Below, piece after piece: positions 46,574 to 57,481 of a stretch of 64,000 nucleotides of DNA (positions are counted from its first letter, which is position 1; each line of letters opens with the position of its first letter). The notes below the pieces were generated by a model. That model was not told where the DNA came from. It saw only the letters and a list, made by a program, of their open reading frames with translations, and ran no database searches. The position numbers and the translations under genes are program-made. The stretch is from the NCBI RefSeq assembly GCF_002208095.1, contig NZ_CP017990.1, forward strand, positions 3,968,001 to 4,032,000, given 5' to 3'. The DNA is from Enterobacter cloacae complex sp. ECNIH7. Lineage in GTDB: Bacteria > Pseudomonadota > Gammaproteobacteria > Enterobacterales > Enterobacteriaceae.

Positions 46574-47925
46574 CCACGCTCCGCAACAGGTTTAAGTTCG
46601 ACGCGTTTGATATCCCCAACCAGCACCAGGTAACTCAGCACCGCCACCAGCGCATGCACACCCACGTAGATCAGCGCACCGTTGAAAGAGCCGGTGGTGC
46701 CGACGATGTAGCCGATAGCGATAGGCGTAACAATCCCGGAGATATTGCCGAACATGTTGAACAGTCCGCCGCTCAGGCCGCTGATCTCCTTCGGCGCTGT
46801 ATCCGCCATCACCGCCCAGCCCAGCGCGCCAATGCCTTTGCCGAAGAAGGCCATCGCCATAAAGCCGATAATCATCCATTCGGCGTTGACGTAGTTACAG
46901 AACACCATGGTCATGGAGAGCAGCATGCCGAGCACAATCGGGGTTTTACGCGCAATGTTCAGCGAGCCGGTCCGGCGCATCAGCCAGTCGGAAATCACTC
47001 CGCCGAGCACGCCACCGACGAAGCCGCAGATTGCCGGAACCGACGCGACAAATCCCGCTTTCAGAATCGACATGCCGCGAGCCTGCACCAGGTACACCGG
47101 GAACCAGGTGATGAAGAAGTAGGTTAAGGCGTTAATACAGTACTGGCCCAGATAGATGCCGATCATCATGCGCGAGCCGACGAGCTGCTTGATCTGCGCC
47201 CATTTCTGGCTGAACGGGACTTTTGCTTTTGCGGATTTCTGATCCATATTGATCAGCGCGCCGCCTTCCGCGATGTACTCCAGCTCTTTTTTGTTCACGC
47301 CAGGGTGCTGGTTGGGTTCGTGGATCACTTTCAGCCAGACGAAGCTGATGACGATCCCAAGTCCGCCCATGAAGAAGAAGACGTGCGACCAGCCCACCTC
47401 ATGCGTCAGCCAGCCCATGATTGGCGCGAAGATCACCGTTGCGAAGTACTGTGCGGAGTTGAAAATCGCCACCGCCGTTCCCCTCTCCTGCGCCGGGAAC
47501 CAGGCAGCGACAATGCGGCTGTTCCCCGGGAAGGAAGGTGCTTCCGCTAAGCCTACCAGGAAGCGCAGCGTGAAGAGCGCCACGATAATGCCGAAGCCGC
47601 TGAAGATATCGACGAACCCCTGTAACAGGGTAAACATCGACCAGATAAAGATGGACCAGAAATAGACGCGTTTAGATCCAAAACGGTCCAGCAGCCAGCC
47701 GCCAGGAATTTGCCCGATGACGTAGGCCCATGAGAATGCGGAGAAAACGTAACCCATGCCCACCGGATCAAGGCCGATATCTTTTGCCATTTCCGAACCG
47801 GCAATCGACAGCGTGGCGCGGTCACCATAGTTAAAGGATGTGACGATAAACAGCATCACCACTATCCAGTAGCGGGCGTTGGTGCGCTTTTCAGCGCTGC
47901 TCGCTGCGTGGCTTAATGTACTCAT
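46570..47925 (-). CDS. gudP: D-glucarate transporter GudP (MFS, anion:cation symporter family)
   Basis: 451 residues with 12 predicted membrane segments. ACS-family signatures include [19 protein letters not shown] near the first helix, [39 protein letters not shown] and [17 protein letters not shown]. It imports D-glucarate (and galactarate) with protons. It is first of gudP-gudX-gudD and then the glycerate kinase, so regulation by the sugar-diacid activator CdaR is expected. Confidence 0.96.
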   Translation of the reverse strand: MSTLSHAASSAEKRTNARYWIVVMLFIVTSFNYGDRATLSIAGSEMAKDIGLDPVGMGYVFSAFSWAYVIGQIPGGWLLDRFGSKRVYFWSIFIWSMFTLLQGFVDIFSGFGIIVALFTLRFLVGLAEAPSFPGNSRIVAAWFPAQERGTAVAIFNSAQYFATVIFAPIMGWLTHEVGWSHVFFFMGGLGIVISFVWLKVIHEPNQHPGVNKKELEYIAEGGALINMDQKSAKAKVPFSQKWAQIKQLVGSRMMIGIYLGQYCINALTYFFITWFPVYLVQARGMSILKAGFVASVPAICGFVGGVLGGVISDWLMRRTGSLNIARKTPIVLGMLLSMTMVFCNYVNAEWMIIGFMAMAFFGKGIGALGWAVMADTAPKEISGLSGGLFNMFGNISGIVTPIAIGYIVGTTGSFNGALIYVGVHALVAVLSYLVLVGDIKRVELKPVAERG

Positions 47926-48184
47926 TGTTGCACTCCTGAAACATAGCTTTCGCCTGGTTCATTCTGTACAGCACCGGTAGGGTAATCAGAATGAGATTGG
48001 TGTTTTGTCGTTTTGGTACGGCCTGACGCCGTTTTATAGTGACCGGAAAAGTATATGAAGGAGTGCCTCATCACCTCACCGTGCAGAAACACAGTATTAA
48101 AGGGTGTATGAGAGGTTGTTTATGGCATAAGCCCAGGGGAATGGAAGGTGGTTCACGGAATTGGCGTTTGGAGCGGGATGTATC

Positions 48185-48216
48185 GCCGGGCGGCGGCTAC
48201 GCCTGACCCGGCCTAC
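48185..48216. repeat. REP element downstream of yqcA
   Basis: GCCGGGCGGCGGCTACGCCT followed by GACCCGGCCTAC has the same REP form as 36134-36165. It lies 4 bases from the yqcA stop, where REPs typically stabilise the 3' end of the message. Confidence 0.85.
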
Positions 48217-48220
48217 ACAA

Positions 48221-48670
48221 CTATTTAAGGAGAGTTGCCCAGTGCTCGACCCACGGGTTCGATTCGCTTTCGGGTTCAGGATGCTCCCCGGCATCAATCA
48301 GCAGCATCTCGCCGACGCGCTGGGCGCTCTGTTCCTGCAGGAGCGCATCGAACTGCTTGCCGCCGCCGCAGAAGTTGGCGTAAGAACTGTCGCCCAGAGC
48401 AATGATGCCGTAGTGCACGTCCGGCTGATAGCCAAGCTGGTCTTTAATGCCCTGAAACAGCGGCACGATGCTGTCCGGCAGATCGCCCTGCCCGGTGGTG
48501 GAGGTCACCACCAGAATGTATTTATCTTTATACTTTTCCCAGTCTGCCAGTTCCGGATCTTCATAGACCGTGGCTTTATGGCCCTGGCTGGCGAGTATTG
48601 CCTCAGCCTCTTCCGCTACCAGCAGCGAGTTGCCGTACATTGTCCCGACAAAAATGCCTACTTCAGCCAT
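48221..48670 (-). CDS. yqcA: YqcA, short flavodoxin
   Basis: 149 residues. It opens with the FMN phosphate loop [20 protein letters not shown]. The flavin-flanking [14 protein letters not shown] and [19 protein letters not shown] segments follow, the same layout as MioC and the flavodoxin domain of CysJ. FMN-binding electron-transfer protein; the partner is unknown. It follows truC by 24 bases, in the yqcC-truC-yqcA unit. Confidence 0.95.
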   Translation of the reverse strand: MAEVGIFVGTMYGNSLLVAEEAEAILASQGHKATVYEDPELADWEKYKDKYILVVTSTTGQGDLPDSIVPLFQGIKDQLGYQPDVHYGIIALGDSSYANFCGGGKQFDALLQEQSAQRVGEMLLIDAGEHPEPESESNPWVEHWATLLK

Positions 48671-48694
48671 GCTATTTTCCCATAATGAATACGT

Positions 48695-49471
48695 TTACCG
48701 TTCATCCTGAACGTTGCCCGATACAAACTCAACCCTTTCATTTTCGGGGAGTTGTCCCAGCCAGCCAAACTGTGACAGCGCCTGCATCCAGACGTCGTCC
48801 AGCCCAGCACGGATAGTCAGCGGCTCGCCGGTAAACGGGTGCGTCAGGCTCAGCTCGCTGGCGTGCAGCATCAGACGATGGCAGCCAAAGTGTTCGGCCG
48901 CACTGCGGTTCTGGCGTAAATCACCGTGTTTGCTGTCGCCAATAATCGGATGGCGCAGGTGCGCAAGATGGCGTCGCAGCTGGTGCTTACGCCCGGTTTT
49001 AGGCAGAAGCTCAACCAGGCTGTAGCGTGTGGTCGGGAATTTGCTGGTTGCCACCGGCATTTCGGTCGTCGCCATGCCGCGATAGTCCGTCACCGCGGGC
49101 TGCGGACCTTTGTCATCGCGGGCAAATTTATCGGCGATTTTGTCCAGCTCCTCCACCAGCGGATAATCCAGCGTGGCGGCTTCCGTCAGCCAGCCGCGCA
49201 CGATCGCGTGATAGCGCTTTTGCATCTGATGCTGTTCAAACTGCTGTGACAGCAGACGCCCCGCCTCGCTGGAAAGCCCCATCAGCAGCACGCCGGAGGT
49301 CGGCCTGTCGAGACGATGGGCGGTAAAAACATGCTGGCCAATCTGGTCGCGAACGGTCTGCATCACCACCACCTTCTCATCGCGATCGAGCCAGCTGCGG
49401 TGTACCAGCCAGCCTGACGGTTTATTCACCGCCACCAGCCACTCGTCCTGATAGAGGATCTCAAGCGTCAT
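48695..49471 (-). CDS. truC: tRNA pseudouridine(65) synthase TruC
   Basis: 258 residues, RluA family. The catalytic Asp lies in TAHRLDRPTSGVLLMG, and LPKTGRKHQLRRHLAHLRHP follows. It modifies U65 of tRNA-Ile and tRNA-Asp. It overlaps the end of yqcC by 4 bases. Confidence 0.96.
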   Translation of the reverse strand: MTLEILYQDEWLVAVNKPSGWLVHRSWLDRDEKVVVMQTVRDQIGQHVFTAHRLDRPTSGVLLMGLSSEAGRLLSQQFEQHQMQKRYHAIVRGWLTEAATLDYPLVEELDKIADKFARDDKGPQPAVTDYRGMATTEMPVATSKFPTTRYSLVELLPKTGRKHQLRRHLAHLRHPIIGDSKHGDLRQNRSAAEHFGCHRLMLHASELSLTHPFTGEPLTIRAGLDDVWMQALSQFGWLGQLPENERVEFVSGNVQDER

Positions 49472-49797
49472 GCATCTTCACCGGCAAACAGGGCATCCAG
49501 TTTTTCCAGTTCGACCAGCATCACGTCGCGCGCAGGGTGCGTCGCCTCGAGCGCCATTTCATAGTAGGGAGAGACAGCAAACGCCTGCGGAAGCGGGTGA
49601 CCGCCCTCAAGCAGGGCGTGCATGCGCGGAATTAACACCCACTGCAGCCATTCAAACGGGGCCAGCGTATCCAGGCAGAAGGGCTGAGTGCTCGCGAACG
49701 CTTCTGGCTGCGGCGCGGTCTCCTGCCACAGCTGATGTTGGCGCAAAAGGGCTTCGATGGCGTGCAACTGCGCACGAACGCTATCGTGTTGCGTCAT
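49468..49797 (-). CDS. yqcC: YqcC, DUF446 family protein
   Basis: 109 residues from the ATG at 49797 (MTQHDSVRAQLHAIEALLRQ), with the rest of the frame upstream belonging to the csrB terminator region. The mainly helical sequence includes FCLDTLAPFEWLQWVLIPRM, typical of DUF446. The function is unknown; it is coupled to truC by a 4-base overlap. csrB ends 59 bases upstream. Confidence 0.93.
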   Translation of the reverse strand: MTQHDSVRAQLHAIEALLRQHQLWQETAPQPEAFASTQPFCLDTLAPFEWLQWVLIPRMHALLEGGHPLPQAFAVSPYYEMALEATHPARDVMLVELEKLDALFAGEDA

Positions 49798-49855
49798 AGT
49801 AACCTCAACTGAAAAAGTGAACGGCGCGCAGCATAGCATTGCGGAAGGCAGAAAT

Positions 49856-50219
49856 AAAAAAAGGGAGCACTGTAAAAACAGTGCTCCCGGTTCGTTTCGC
49901 AGCATTCCAGCTACAATTCGTGCTCCCTGCTCATCCGTGACAACTTTTCCTGAAGCCCGAAGGCCTGGTCATCCGTAAGCCAATACATCCTGCACACATC
50001 TTCCTGACGCGTTTGTTTCATCCCGAAACGTCCTGGCCTTCCTGACCCACCGACCATCCTGACCGGCTCTCATTCTCCTTCCTGGAGGTGTCCCTTACGC
50101 ATCCTGCGTTATCCACTTCGCTTCATCCTGAAGCCTTCCTGCAGCGCCATCCTGACGAGTCCTGCGTGAGAAAAGCCATCATCCTGATGTTCGTTTCTCG
50201 TGTCGGCGTCCTGTCGACG
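49856..50219 (-). ncRNA. csrB: CsrB regulatory RNA
   Basis: About 364 bases between yqcC and syd, the E. coli csrB locus. The RNA starts GTCGACAGGACGCCGAC and ends with the strong terminator GGGAGCACTGT-N5-ACAGTGCTCCC plus a U-run. I count about 23 GGA triplets, many as CAGGATG or CAGGA in stem-loop tips; these bind and sequester the regulator CsrA. The 3' part, including AAAAGTTGTCACGGATGAGC and GTAGCTGGAATGCTGCGAAA, is nearly the E. coli sequence. Transcription is activated by BarA-UvrY. Confidence 0.97.
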
Positions 50220-50243
50220 GAGATAGAATCCGCTATTCCGCTT

Positions 50244-50278
50244 CGTCTTACAACCCACTCAGCCGGAGTTGTAAGACG
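50244..50278. promoter_or_regulatory. Perfect 11-bp inverted repeat in the csrB promoter region
   Basis: CGTCTTACAAC and GTTGTAAGACG are exact reverse complements with a 13-base spacer, centred about 42 bases upstream of the csrB start. The arms contain TGTAAG-like half-sites of the UvrY/GacA type in the outward arrangement, so this may be a proximal activator site. Confidence 0.5.
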
Positions 50279-50391
50279 CACAGGCTCCCTAAAAATAATA
50301 GGATGAACAACTAATCTGTTGAAAAATAGAGTGATATTAATCTGAATTTAATGAGGTAATACTGAATGTTCCAGCGATCTCTCACAAACCT

Positions 50392-50409
50392 TGTAAGAGA
50401 TCTCTCACA
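50392..50409. promoter_or_regulatory. UvrY-binding palindrome upstream of csrB
   Basis: TGTAAG-AGATCT-CTCACA matches the GacA/UvrY consensus TGTAAG-N6-CTTACA with one change. It is centred about 181 bases upstream of the csrB start, close to where E. coli UvrY binds. The half GATCTCTCACA occurs again at 50376-50386, and the A/T-rich DNA between could bind IHF. Confidence 0.8.
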
Positions 50410-50428
50410 CGCGCTGTAGCAGCATGGA

Positions 50429-50974
50429 TTACAGAAGGGGCTCAAGTCGGGTGAGGAAATCCGCAAGAGAGGGGGCGAGAGTCTCGCGATTGCGGGTGCC
50501 GATAGTCTCTTTAACCACTTCACCTGACAGGTTACATACGGATAACACATCCAGTTCGCTGTCCAGCGTGGCAATAAAAAGCGTCGGAGAAAGCTTAAGG
50601 CGTTTTTGCGTAACCAGATGACCAATCAGGTTTTCCTGAACACGCTGCAGATCGTCTTCGCTCCAGGTCTGCAACAGCGTCAGCGTGATATCAGCAAAGC
50701 GCGCGGGCATATCCCCTGCGAACTGCGTGGTATAAAACGCGTGAACCGCTGGTTGTACCACAATGTCCATTGCACGCTCAACCGCATTTACATTTTGCTC
50801 GCCGTCGAAAGGTTTTGGCTGCCAGATAACGTAATCATCGACTGAAGAGATAATGCATGGCGAGGGTACGCCATACAAATCAGTGCTTTGTGGCCATGTT
50901 CCGTGCTTTTCATGCCATGCATCGCAGTAGCGGGCCGTGAAGGTAGTGAGGGCATTTGCAGTTTCGATGTCCAC
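50429..50974 (-). CDS. syd: SecY-interacting protein Syd
   Basis: 181 residues, the E. coli length. It begins [20 protein letters not shown] and contains [20 protein letters not shown] and [16 protein letters not shown]. Syd binds the cytosolic face of SecY and helps remove faulty SecY complexes. It is divergent from queF, 69 bases apart. Confidence 0.96.
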   Translation of the reverse strand: MDIETANALTTFTARYCDAWHEKHGTWPQSTDLYGVPSPCIISSVDDYVIWQPKPFDGEQNVNAVERAMDIVVQPAVHAFYTTQFAGDMPARFADITLTLLQTWSEDDLQRVQENLIGHLVTQKRLKLSPTLFIATLDSELDVLSVCNLSGEVVKETIGTRNRETLAPSLADFLTRLEPLL

Positions 50975-51043
50975 CGATTTCTCTCTTCTTGTCAGACAGG
51001 ATAAACTCAGGCCATAAGTGTACCTGTAAAGTGGCTATGAAAC

Positions 51044-51886
51044 ATGTCTTACGAAAATCATCAGGCGTTAACCGGCTTAACGCTGGGTAAATCGACCGAT
51101 TACCGCGATACCTACGATGCAAGCCTGCTGCAGGGCGTGCCGCGCAGCCTGAATCGCGATCCTCTGGGCCTGCATGCGAATGCCTTGCCGTTTGTCGGCG
51201 GTGACATCTGGACGCTGTACGAACTCTCGTGGCTAAACGCGCGCGGTCTGCCGCAGGTGGCAGTGGGCCACGTTGAGCTGGATTACGCCAGCGTTAATCT
51301 CGTCGAGTCCAAAAGCTTTAAGCTCTATCTCAACAGCTTTAACCAGACAAAATTCAACAGCTGGGACGACGTTCAGCACACCCTGGAACGTGATTTAAGC
51401 GCCTGCGCGCAGGGAAAGGTGAGCGTTTCACTGTATCGCCTGCACGAGCTGGAAGGGCAGCCAGTCGCCCACTTCAACGGGACCTGCATCGACGATCAGG
51501 ATATCGAGGTGGAGAATTATGAATTCAGCGCCGATTACCTCGAAAACGCGGCGAGCGGGCAAGTGGTTGAAGAGACGCTGGTCAGCCATCTGCTGAAATC
51601 TAACTGCCTGATCACGCATCAGCCGGACTGGGGCTCGGTGCAGATCCAGTACCGCGGCCCGAAAATTGACCGGGAAAAGCTGCTGCGCTACCTGGTGTCT
51701 TTCCGCCATCACAACGAATTCCACGAGCAGTGCGTGGAGCGCATCTTTAGCGATATTCAGCGTTTCTGCCAGCCAGAAAAACTGAGCGTTTACGCGCGCT
51801 ACACCCGCCGCGGCGGTCTGGACATCAACCCGTGGCGCACCAACACCGATTTTGTGCCGGCAACGGGACGGCTGGTGCGTCAGTAA
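51044..51886 (+). CDS. queF: NADPH-dependent 7-cyano-7-deazaguanine reductase QueF
   Basis: 280 residues, the two-domain (bimodular) QueF of gamma-proteobacteria. The signature [20 protein letters not shown] is in the N-terminal half, and the catalytic Cys/Asp region lies in [19 protein letters not shown]. It reduces preQ0 to preQ1 for queuosine. Together with queD and queE, three steps of the pathway are in this window. Confidence 0.97.
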   Translation: MSYENHQALTGLTLGKSTDYRDTYDASLLQGVPRSLNRDPLGLHANALPFVGGDIWTLYELSWLNARGLPQVAVGHVELDYASVNLVESKSFKLYLNSFNQTKFNSWDDVQHTLERDLSACAQGKVSVSLYRLHELEGQPVAHFNGTCIDDQDIEVENYEFSADYLENAASGQVVEETLVSHLLKSNCLITHQPDWGSVQIQYRGPKIDREKLLRYLVSFRHHNEFHEQCVERIFSDIQRFCQPEKLSVYARYTRRGGLDINPWRTNTDFVPATGRLVRQ

Positions 51887-52002
51887 TATAAATATTTTCA
51901 CAATATGCGCGGTATCTTCCGCGCTTTAGGTTGTGAAACGTCACGCGCCAGGGCTATTGTAATCAACAGGGAAAGACGATAATCGTCCCGTAAGGAGCTC
52001 AC

Positions 52003-53367
52003 TTGATTACACATATTAGCCCGCTTGGCTCAATGGATATGTTGTCGCAGCTGGAAGTGGACATGCTTAAGCGCACGGCCAGCAGCGATCTTTATCAACT
52101 GTTTCGTAACTGTTCACTTGCCGTACTGAACTCCGGAAGCCTGACAGATAACAGTAAAGAACTGCTGTCCCGCTTCGAAAGCTTTGATATCAACGTGCTG
52201 CGCCGCGAGCGTGGCGTGAAGCTTGAAGTCATCAACCCGCCGGAAGAGGCCTTTGTCGACGGGCACATCATTCGTTCACTTCAGGCTAACCTGTTTGCCG
52301 TGCTGCGTGACATCCTGTTTGTTAACGGGCAGATCCACAACGCAGGCCGTTTCCAGCATCTCGACCTGGAAAGCTCGGTCCATATCACCAACCTGGTGTT
52401 CTCCATTTTGCGTAACGCCCGTGCCCTGCACGTTGGCGAAGCGCCGAACATGGTCGTCTGCTGGGGCGGTCACTCCATTAACGAAACTGAATATCTTTAT
52501 GCGCGTCGGGTGGGCACCCAGCTCGGCCTGCGCGAGCTGAATATCTGTACCGGCTGCGGTCCGGGTGCGATGGAAGCGCCAATGAAAGGTGCCGCAGTAG
52601 GTCACGCGCAGCAGCGTTATAAAGAGGGGCGGTTTATCGGCATGACCGAGCCGTCAATCATAGCCGCTGAGCCGCCTAACCCGCTGGTTAACGAGCTGAT
52701 TATCATGCCGGATATCGAGAAACGTCTTGAAGCGTTTGTCCGTATCGCCCACGGCATTATCATCTTCCCGGGCGGCGTGGGGACAGCGGAAGAGCTGCTC
52801 TATCTGCTGGGTATTCTGATGAACCCGGCCAACAAAGATCAGGTTCTGCCGCTGATCCTGACCGGGCCAAAAGAGAGCGCCGACTACTTCCGCGTGCTGG
52901 ACGAGTTTATCGTGCACACGCTGGGCGAAGCCGCGCGTCGTCACTATCGCATCATCATTGACGATGCCGCGGAAGTGGCTCGCCAGATGAAAAAAGCGAT
53001 GCCGCTGGTAAAAGAAAACCGTCGTGATACCGGCGATGCGTACAGCTTTAACTGGTCAATCCGTATCGCGCCGGACCTGCAGATCCCGTTCGAGCCAACG
53101 CACGAAAATATGGCGAACCTGAAACTCTATCCGGACCAGCCGGTGGAAGTCCTGGCTGCCGATCTGCGTCGTGCCTTCTCCGGGATTGTGGCGGGCAACG
53201 TCAAAGAGATGGGCATCCGCGCCATTGAACAGTACGGTCCATACAAGATCCACGGCGACCCGGAGATGATGCGCCGCATGGACGACATGCTGCAGGGCTT
53301 TGTCGCCCAGCACCGCATGAAGCTGCCGGGCTCAGCCTATATTCCTTGCTACGAAATCTGCACATAG
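52003..53367 (+). CDS. ppnN: Nucleotide 5'-monophosphate nucleosidase PpnN (YgdH)
   Basis: 454 residues. The start is TTG at 52003, with TAAGGAG nine bases before; E. coli also uses a non-ATG start. The LOG-type Rossmann core has [40 protein letters not shown] and [20 protein letters not shown] (the PGGxGTxxE active-site motif). It cleaves purine and pyrimidine monophosphates to base and ribose 5-phosphate and is activated by ppGpp; relA is also in this window. Confidence 0.97.
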   Translation: MITHISPLGSMDMLSQLEVDMLKRTASSDLYQLFRNCSLAVLNSGSLTDNSKELLSRFESFDINVLRRERGVKLEVINPPEEAFVDGHIIRSLQANLFAVLRDILFVNGQIHNAGRFQHLDLESSVHITNLVFSILRNARALHVGEAPNMVVCWGGHSINETEYLYARRVGTQLGLRELNICTGCGPGAMEAPMKGAAVGHAQQRYKEGRFIGMTEPSIIAAEPPNPLVNELIIMPDIEKRLEAFVRIAHGIIIFPGGVGTAEELLYLLGILMNPANKDQVLPLILTGPKESADYFRVLDEFIVHTLGEAARRHYRIIIDDAAEVARQMKKAMPLVKENRRDTGDAYSFNWSIRIAPDLQIPFEPTHENMANLKLYPDQPVEVLAADLRRAFSGIVAGNVKEMGIRAIEQYGPYKIHGDPEMMRRMDDMLQGFVAQHRMKLPGSAYIPCYEICT

Positions 53368-53386
53368 CGCTCAGCAGCATCTGATC

Positions 53387-53422
53387 AAAGCCGGGTCGCC
53401 TGTTGCGCGTCCCGGCTTTTTT
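53387..53422 (+). terminator. Rho-independent terminator of ppnN
   Basis: AAAGCCGGG and CCCGGCTTT pair around a 15-base loop and are followed by a T-run, 20 bases after the ppnN stop. Confidence 0.88.
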
Positions 53423-53881
53423 ATTACCGAGGTAATTCATACGCATCACTTATGTCTTTTACAAACTATGCGCAAACGCAAACGATTACCTGGTTTTTTC
53501 AACCGTAAATTATCAGCCTTAATCCAAATTACCTGCCAGAAAATACTAAAAACCCATTTCTTTACAGCTAAAGACACCTATATCACGGGCCAGTCTTTCA
53601 GCTCACATGTCGTTGGTGGTAGCCTTCGCGCCCGTAAATTCTCTTTGGCGTTTTTTTAACAGATAAATGGTCTAAAGATGCCCACATCATAAGTGGATTA
53701 TTGCATTTGGGATCAGGATCACTGATAGATTCATAACTAGAATGTATCTTTCCGCCCGCCAATAGTTACGGGCGAAAATTATTAAAAAACCGTCACTGAA
53801 CGAATTTCATATTACCGTCAGGCACTTTTTCATCGGATTTGACTAAAAAACCTGACAATTCGCTTCCTCCAGGAGATACAG
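53423..53881. promoter_or_regulatory. Long leader/regulatory region upstream of sdaC
   Basis: 459 bases without a convincing gene. A 63-codon open frame at 53468-53659 has no ribosome site or family similarity. A hairpin (CGCCCG near 53755 with CGGGCG near 53769) precedes an A/T-rich run. Upstream of sdaC E. coli uses Lrp and CRP control; I can only say the length and A/T content fit a regulated promoter. An AGGAG site precedes the sdaC ATG. Confidence 0.45.
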
Positions 53882-55177
53882 ATGGAAACCACTCAAACCA
53901 GCACCGTTGCTTCGATTGAATCCCGAAGTGGTTGGCGCAAAACGGATACCATGTGGATGCTTGGCCTTTACGGCACAGCAATCGGCGCTGGTGTACTGTT
54001 CCTTCCTATCAACGCAGGCGTCGGCGGTCTGATTCCGCTGATCATTATGGCTATCATTGCTTTCCCGATGACCTTCTTCGCACACCGCGGTCTGACCCGC
54101 TTCGTGCTGTCCGGTAAAAACCCGGGCGAAGACATCACTGAAGTTGTTGAAGAGCATTTCGGCGTTGGCGCAGGTAAACTTATTACCCTGCTCTACTTCT
54201 TCGCGATTTACCCTATCCTGCTGGTCTACAGCGTGGCAATCACCAACACCGTTGAAAGCTTCATGATGCACCAGCTGCACATGACGCCGCCGCCGCGTGC
54301 GATTCTGTCTCTGATCCTGATCGTGGGCATGATGACCATCGTTCGCTTCGGTGAGCAGATGATTGTGAAAGCAATGAGCGTACTGGTCTTCCCGTTCGTT
54401 ATTGCTCTGATGGTACTGGCTTTCTACCTGATCCCACAGTGGAACGGCGCAGCGCTGGAAACCCTGTCCCTGAGCAGCGCATCGGCAACCGGTAACGGCC
54501 TGCTGATGACCCTCTGGCTGGCGATTCCGGTGATGGTGTTCTCCTTCAACCACTCCCCAATCATCTCCTCTTTCGCCGTGGCGAAACGTGAAGAGTACGG
54601 TAATGGCGCAGAGAAGAAGTGCTCCAGCATCCTGGCGCGCGCTCACATCATGATGGTACTGACCGTTATGTTCTTCGTCTTCAGCTGCGTACTGAGCCTC
54701 TCCCCGGCGGATCTGGCGGCAGCGAAAGAGCAGAACATCTCTATTCTGTCTTACCTGGCGAACCACTTTAACGCACCGGTCATTGCGTGGATGGCACCAA
54801 TCATCGCGATTATCGCCATCACCAAATCCTTCCTGGGCCACTACCTCGGCGCGCGTGAAGGCTTCAACGGTATGGTGATTAAATCTCTGCGCGGTAAAGG
54901 CAAGAGCATTGAAATCAACAAGCTGAACAAAATCACTGCACTGTTTATGCTGCTCACCACCTGGGCGGTAGCGACCCTGAACCCAAGCATCCTGGGCATG
55001 ATTGAAACCCTGGGCGGCCCGGTCATCGCAATGATTCTGTTCCTGATGCCGATGTACGCGATTCAGAAAGTCCCTGCTATGCGCAAGTACAGCGGTCATG
55101 TGAGCAACGTCTTTGTGGTTATCATGGGTCTTATCGCAATCTCTGCGATCTTCTACTCCCTGTATACCATGTTCTGA
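53882..55177 (+). CDS. sdaC: L-serine:H+ symporter SdaC
   Basis: 431 residues, 11 predicted membrane segments, hydroxy/aromatic amino acid permease family. Key regions: [60 protein letters not shown] and [18 protein letters not shown]. It imports serine for the deaminase encoded by sdaB 65 bases downstream. Confidence 0.97.
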   Translation: METTQTSTVASIESRSGWRKTDTMWMLGLYGTAIGAGVLFLPINAGVGGLIPLIIMAIIAFPMTFFAHRGLTRFVLSGKNPGEDITEVVEEHFGVGAGKLITLLYFFAIYPILLVYSVAITNTVESFMMHQLHMTPPPRAILSLILIVGMMTIVRFGEQMIVKAMSVLVFPFVIALMVLAFYLIPQWNGAALETLSLSSASATGNGLLMTLWLAIPVMVFSFNHSPIISSFAVAKREEYGNGAEKKCSSILARAHIMMVLTVMFFVFSCVLSLSPADLAAAKEQNISILSYLANHFNAPVIAWMAPIIAIIAITKSFLGHYLGAREGFNGMVIKSLRGKGKSIEINKLNKITALFMLLTTWAVATLNPSILGMIETLGGPVIAMILFLMPMYAIQKVPAMRKYSGHVSNVFVVIMGLIAISAIFYSLYTMF

Positions 55178-55242
55178 TTATCACCCGCGCCGTCTTCTGA
55201 CGGCGCACTCCTCCCTCTCTGACTGAAAGCAATGGACGCATC

Positions 55243-56610
55243 ATGATTAGCGTATTCGATATCTTCAAAATCGGTATTGGTCCTTCCAGCTCTCACACCG
55301 TCGGACCAATGAAAGCCGGTAAGCAGTTCACGGATGACTTGATTGCACGCGGCATCTTGCATGACGTTACCCGCGTGGTTGTCGATGTATACGGCTCGCT
55401 TTCCCTGACCGGGAAAGGCCACCATACCGATATCGCCATTATCATGGGCCTGGCGGGAAACCTGCCGGATACCGTTGATATTGATGCGATCCCTGGCTTT
55501 ATCCAGGACGTGAACACCCACGGGCGCCTGCTGCTGGCGAACGGCGAGCATGAGGTTGAATTCCCGGTTGACCATTGCATGAATTTCCATGCGGACAACC
55601 TGTCGCTGCACGAAAACGGCATGCGCATCACCGCGCTGGCCGGCGACAAAGCGGTATACAGCCAGACGTATTACTCTATCGGCGGCGGCTTTATCGTCGA
55701 CGAAGACCACTTTGGTCAAACCAATACCTCTTCTGTCGAAGTGCCGTATCCGTACAAAACGGCGGCGGATCTTCAGCGTCACTGCCAGGAGACGGGCCTT
55801 TCCCTCTCCGGCCTGATGATGAAAAACGAGCTGGCACTTCACAGTAAAGAAGAGCTCGAACAGCACTTCACTAACGTCTGGGAAGTGATGCGCGGCGGTA
55901 TTGAGCGCGGGATCACCACCGAAGGCGTTCTGCCGGGCAAGCTTCGCGTGCCGCGTCGCGCTGCTGCGCTGCGCCGTATGCTGGTGAGCACCGACAAAAC
56001 GACGACGGACCCGATGGCCGTTGTAGACTGGATCAACATGTTCGCCCTGGCGGTAAACGAAGAGAACGCCGCAGGGGGCCGCGTGGTCACCGCGCCGACT
56101 AACGGCGCCTGCGGTATCGTTCCGGCGGTGCTGGCGTACTACGACAAGTTTATCCGTGAAGTGAACGCGAACTCGCTGGCGCGCTACCTGCTGGTCGCCA
56201 GTGCGATTGGTTCGCTGTATAAGATGAACGCGTCTATTTCCGGTGCGGAAGTGGGCTGTCAGGGTGAAGTCGGCGTGGCGTGCTCCATGGCGGCGGCGGG
56301 TCTGGCCGAACTGCTGGGTGCAAGCCCGACACAGGTGTGCATTGCTGCGGAAATCGGCATGGAACATAACCTGGGACTGACCTGTGACCCGGTTGCCGGA
56401 CAGGTACAGGTACCGTGCATTGAACGTAACGCGATTGCCTCAGTGAAGGCGGTGAACGCGGCACGTATGGCGCTGCGCCGCACCAGCGAGCCGCGCGTCT
56501 GTCTCGATAAGGTTATCGAAACCATGTACGAAACAGGTAAAGATATGAACGCCAAATACCGCGAAACCTCTCGCGGCGGCCTGGCGATGAAGATCGTGAC
56601 CTGCGATTAA
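55243..56610 (+). CDS. sdaB: L-serine dehydratase 2 SdaB
   Basis: 455 residues. It deaminates serine to pyruvate and ammonia through a [4Fe-4S] cluster. N-terminal beta domain: [21 protein letters not shown]-terminal catalytic domain: [20 protein letters not shown], with cluster cysteines in [16 protein letters not shown] and [19 protein letters not shown]. It is most like SdaB given sdaC upstream; SdaA is similar, so position is the deciding evidence. Confidence 0.96.
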   Translation: MISVFDIFKIGIGPSSSHTVGPMKAGKQFTDDLIARGILHDVTRVVVDVYGSLSLTGKGHHTDIAIIMGLAGNLPDTVDIDAIPGFIQDVNTHGRLLLANGEHEVEFPVDHCMNFHADNLSLHENGMRITALAGDKAVYSQTYYSIGGGFIVDEDHFGQTNTSSVEVPYPYKTAADLQRHCQETGLSLSGLMMKNELALHSKEELEQHFTNVWEVMRGGIERGITTEGVLPGKLRVPRRAAALRRMLVSTDKTTTDPMAVVDWINMFALAVNEENAAGGRVVTAPTNGACGIVPAVLAYYDKFIREVNANSLARYLLVASAIGSLYKMNASISGAEVGCQGEVGVACSMAAAGLAELLGASPTQVCIAAEIGMEHNLGLTCDPVAGQVQVPCIERNAIASVKAVNAARMALRRTSEPRVCLDKVIETMYETGKDMNAKYRETSRGGLAMKIVTCD

Positions 56611-56617
56611 GCCCCTC

Positions 56618-56650
56618 AGGAAGCCTCGTTTTGCGAGGCTTCTTCCTGTT
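56618..56650 (+). terminator. Terminator of sdaCB
   Basis: GAAGCCTCG and CGAGGCTTC pair with a TTTTG loop and continue TTCCTGTTTTCC, 9 bases after the sdaB stop. The T-run is interrupted, so it is moderately strong. Confidence 0.75.
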
Positions 56651-56722
56651 TTCCCCACCATTCATAGTTTCACGCTGCTGACAGTGTTACCCTTTACGCA
56701 TGAGATAGAAGGGAGATTATCT

Positions 56723-57478
56723 GTGGCCGTTCATTTACTTATCGTCGATGCTCTTAACCTGATCCGTCGTATCCATGCGGTACAGGGGACGCCTTGTAAA
56801 GACACCTGTCTGCACGCGCTGGAACAGCTTATCCGCCACAGTGAGCCCACCCATGCGGTCGCGGTATTTGATGACGAAGCCCGCAACACGGGCTGGCGAC
56901 ACCAGCGTCTACCTGACTACAAAGCCGGACGCGCCCCGATGCCGGACGCTCTTCACGCTGAATTGCCCATGCTGCGCGCTGCATTTGAACAGCGGGGCGT
57001 TCCCTGCTGGGGTGCACAGGGAAATGAAGCAGACGATCTCGCGGCCACCCTGGCCGTAAAGGTGGCAAGCGCCGGACATCAGGCCACTATCGTTTCAACT
57101 GACAAAGGCTACTGCCAGCTGCTCTCCCCGACTATCCGCATTCGCGACTATTTTCAAAAACGCTGGCTGGACGCGCCGTTTATTGCCAGCGAGTTCGGCG
57201 TCTCGCCTGAGCAACTGCCGGATTACTGGGGGCTGGCAGGCATCAGCAGTTCTAAGGTTCCGGGTGTCGCCGGTATTGGGCCGAAGAGCGCCGCGCAGCT
57301 GCTGACCGATTTTCAGAGTCTGGAAGGGATTTACGCCCGTCTGGATGAGGTACCGGAAAAGTGGCGCAAGAAGCTGGAGGCGCATAAAGAGATGGCGTTT
57401 ATCTGCCGGGAGATCGCAACGCTACAGACGGATTTACAGCTGGACGGGAATTTACAGCAGCTGCGGTTAGAACGTTAA
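56723..57478 (+). CDS. xni: Flap endonuclease Xni (ExoIX, YgdG)
   Basis: 251 residues from the GTG at 56723, with GGGAG seven bases before; this gives [19 protein letters not shown], the E. coli N-terminus. PIN-like 5'-nuclease residues lie in [27 protein letters not shown] and [12 protein letters not shown], and the helix-hairpin-helix/H3TH in [14 protein letters not shown]. It processes 5' flaps and binds branched DNA. In E. coli the fuc operon follows; here rlmM is next. Confidence 0.95.
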   Translation: MAVHLLIVDALNLIRRIHAVQGTPCKDTCLHALEQLIRHSEPTHAVAVFDDEARNTGWRHQRLPDYKAGRAPMPDALHAELPMLRAAFEQRGVPCWGAQGNEADDLAATLAVKVASAGHQATIVSTDKGYCQLLSPTIRIRDYFQKRWLDAPFIASEFGVSPEQLPDYWGLAGISSSKVPGVAGIGPKSAAQLLTDFQSLEGIYARLDEVPEKWRKKLEAHKEMAFICREIATLQTDLQLDGNLQQLRLER

Positions 57479-57481
57479 TAT

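Noticed and set aside
50088..50306. A 72-codon frame and a cluster of short CATCCTG repeats
   Set aside because: The repeats looked at first like a possible array, but on the minus strand they are the CAGGATG motifs of CsrB, without spacer units of fixed length.
53468..53659. A 63-codon frame upstream of sdaC
   Set aside because: It has no ribosome site, lies just after the ppnN terminator and has no recognisable similarity; the region is better explained as sdaC regulatory DNA.
53843..56367. Long minus-strand frames (418 and 404 codons) opposite sdaC and sdaB
   Set aside because: Both are antisense to conserved genes and have the His/Gln/Arg-rich composition of shadow frames.
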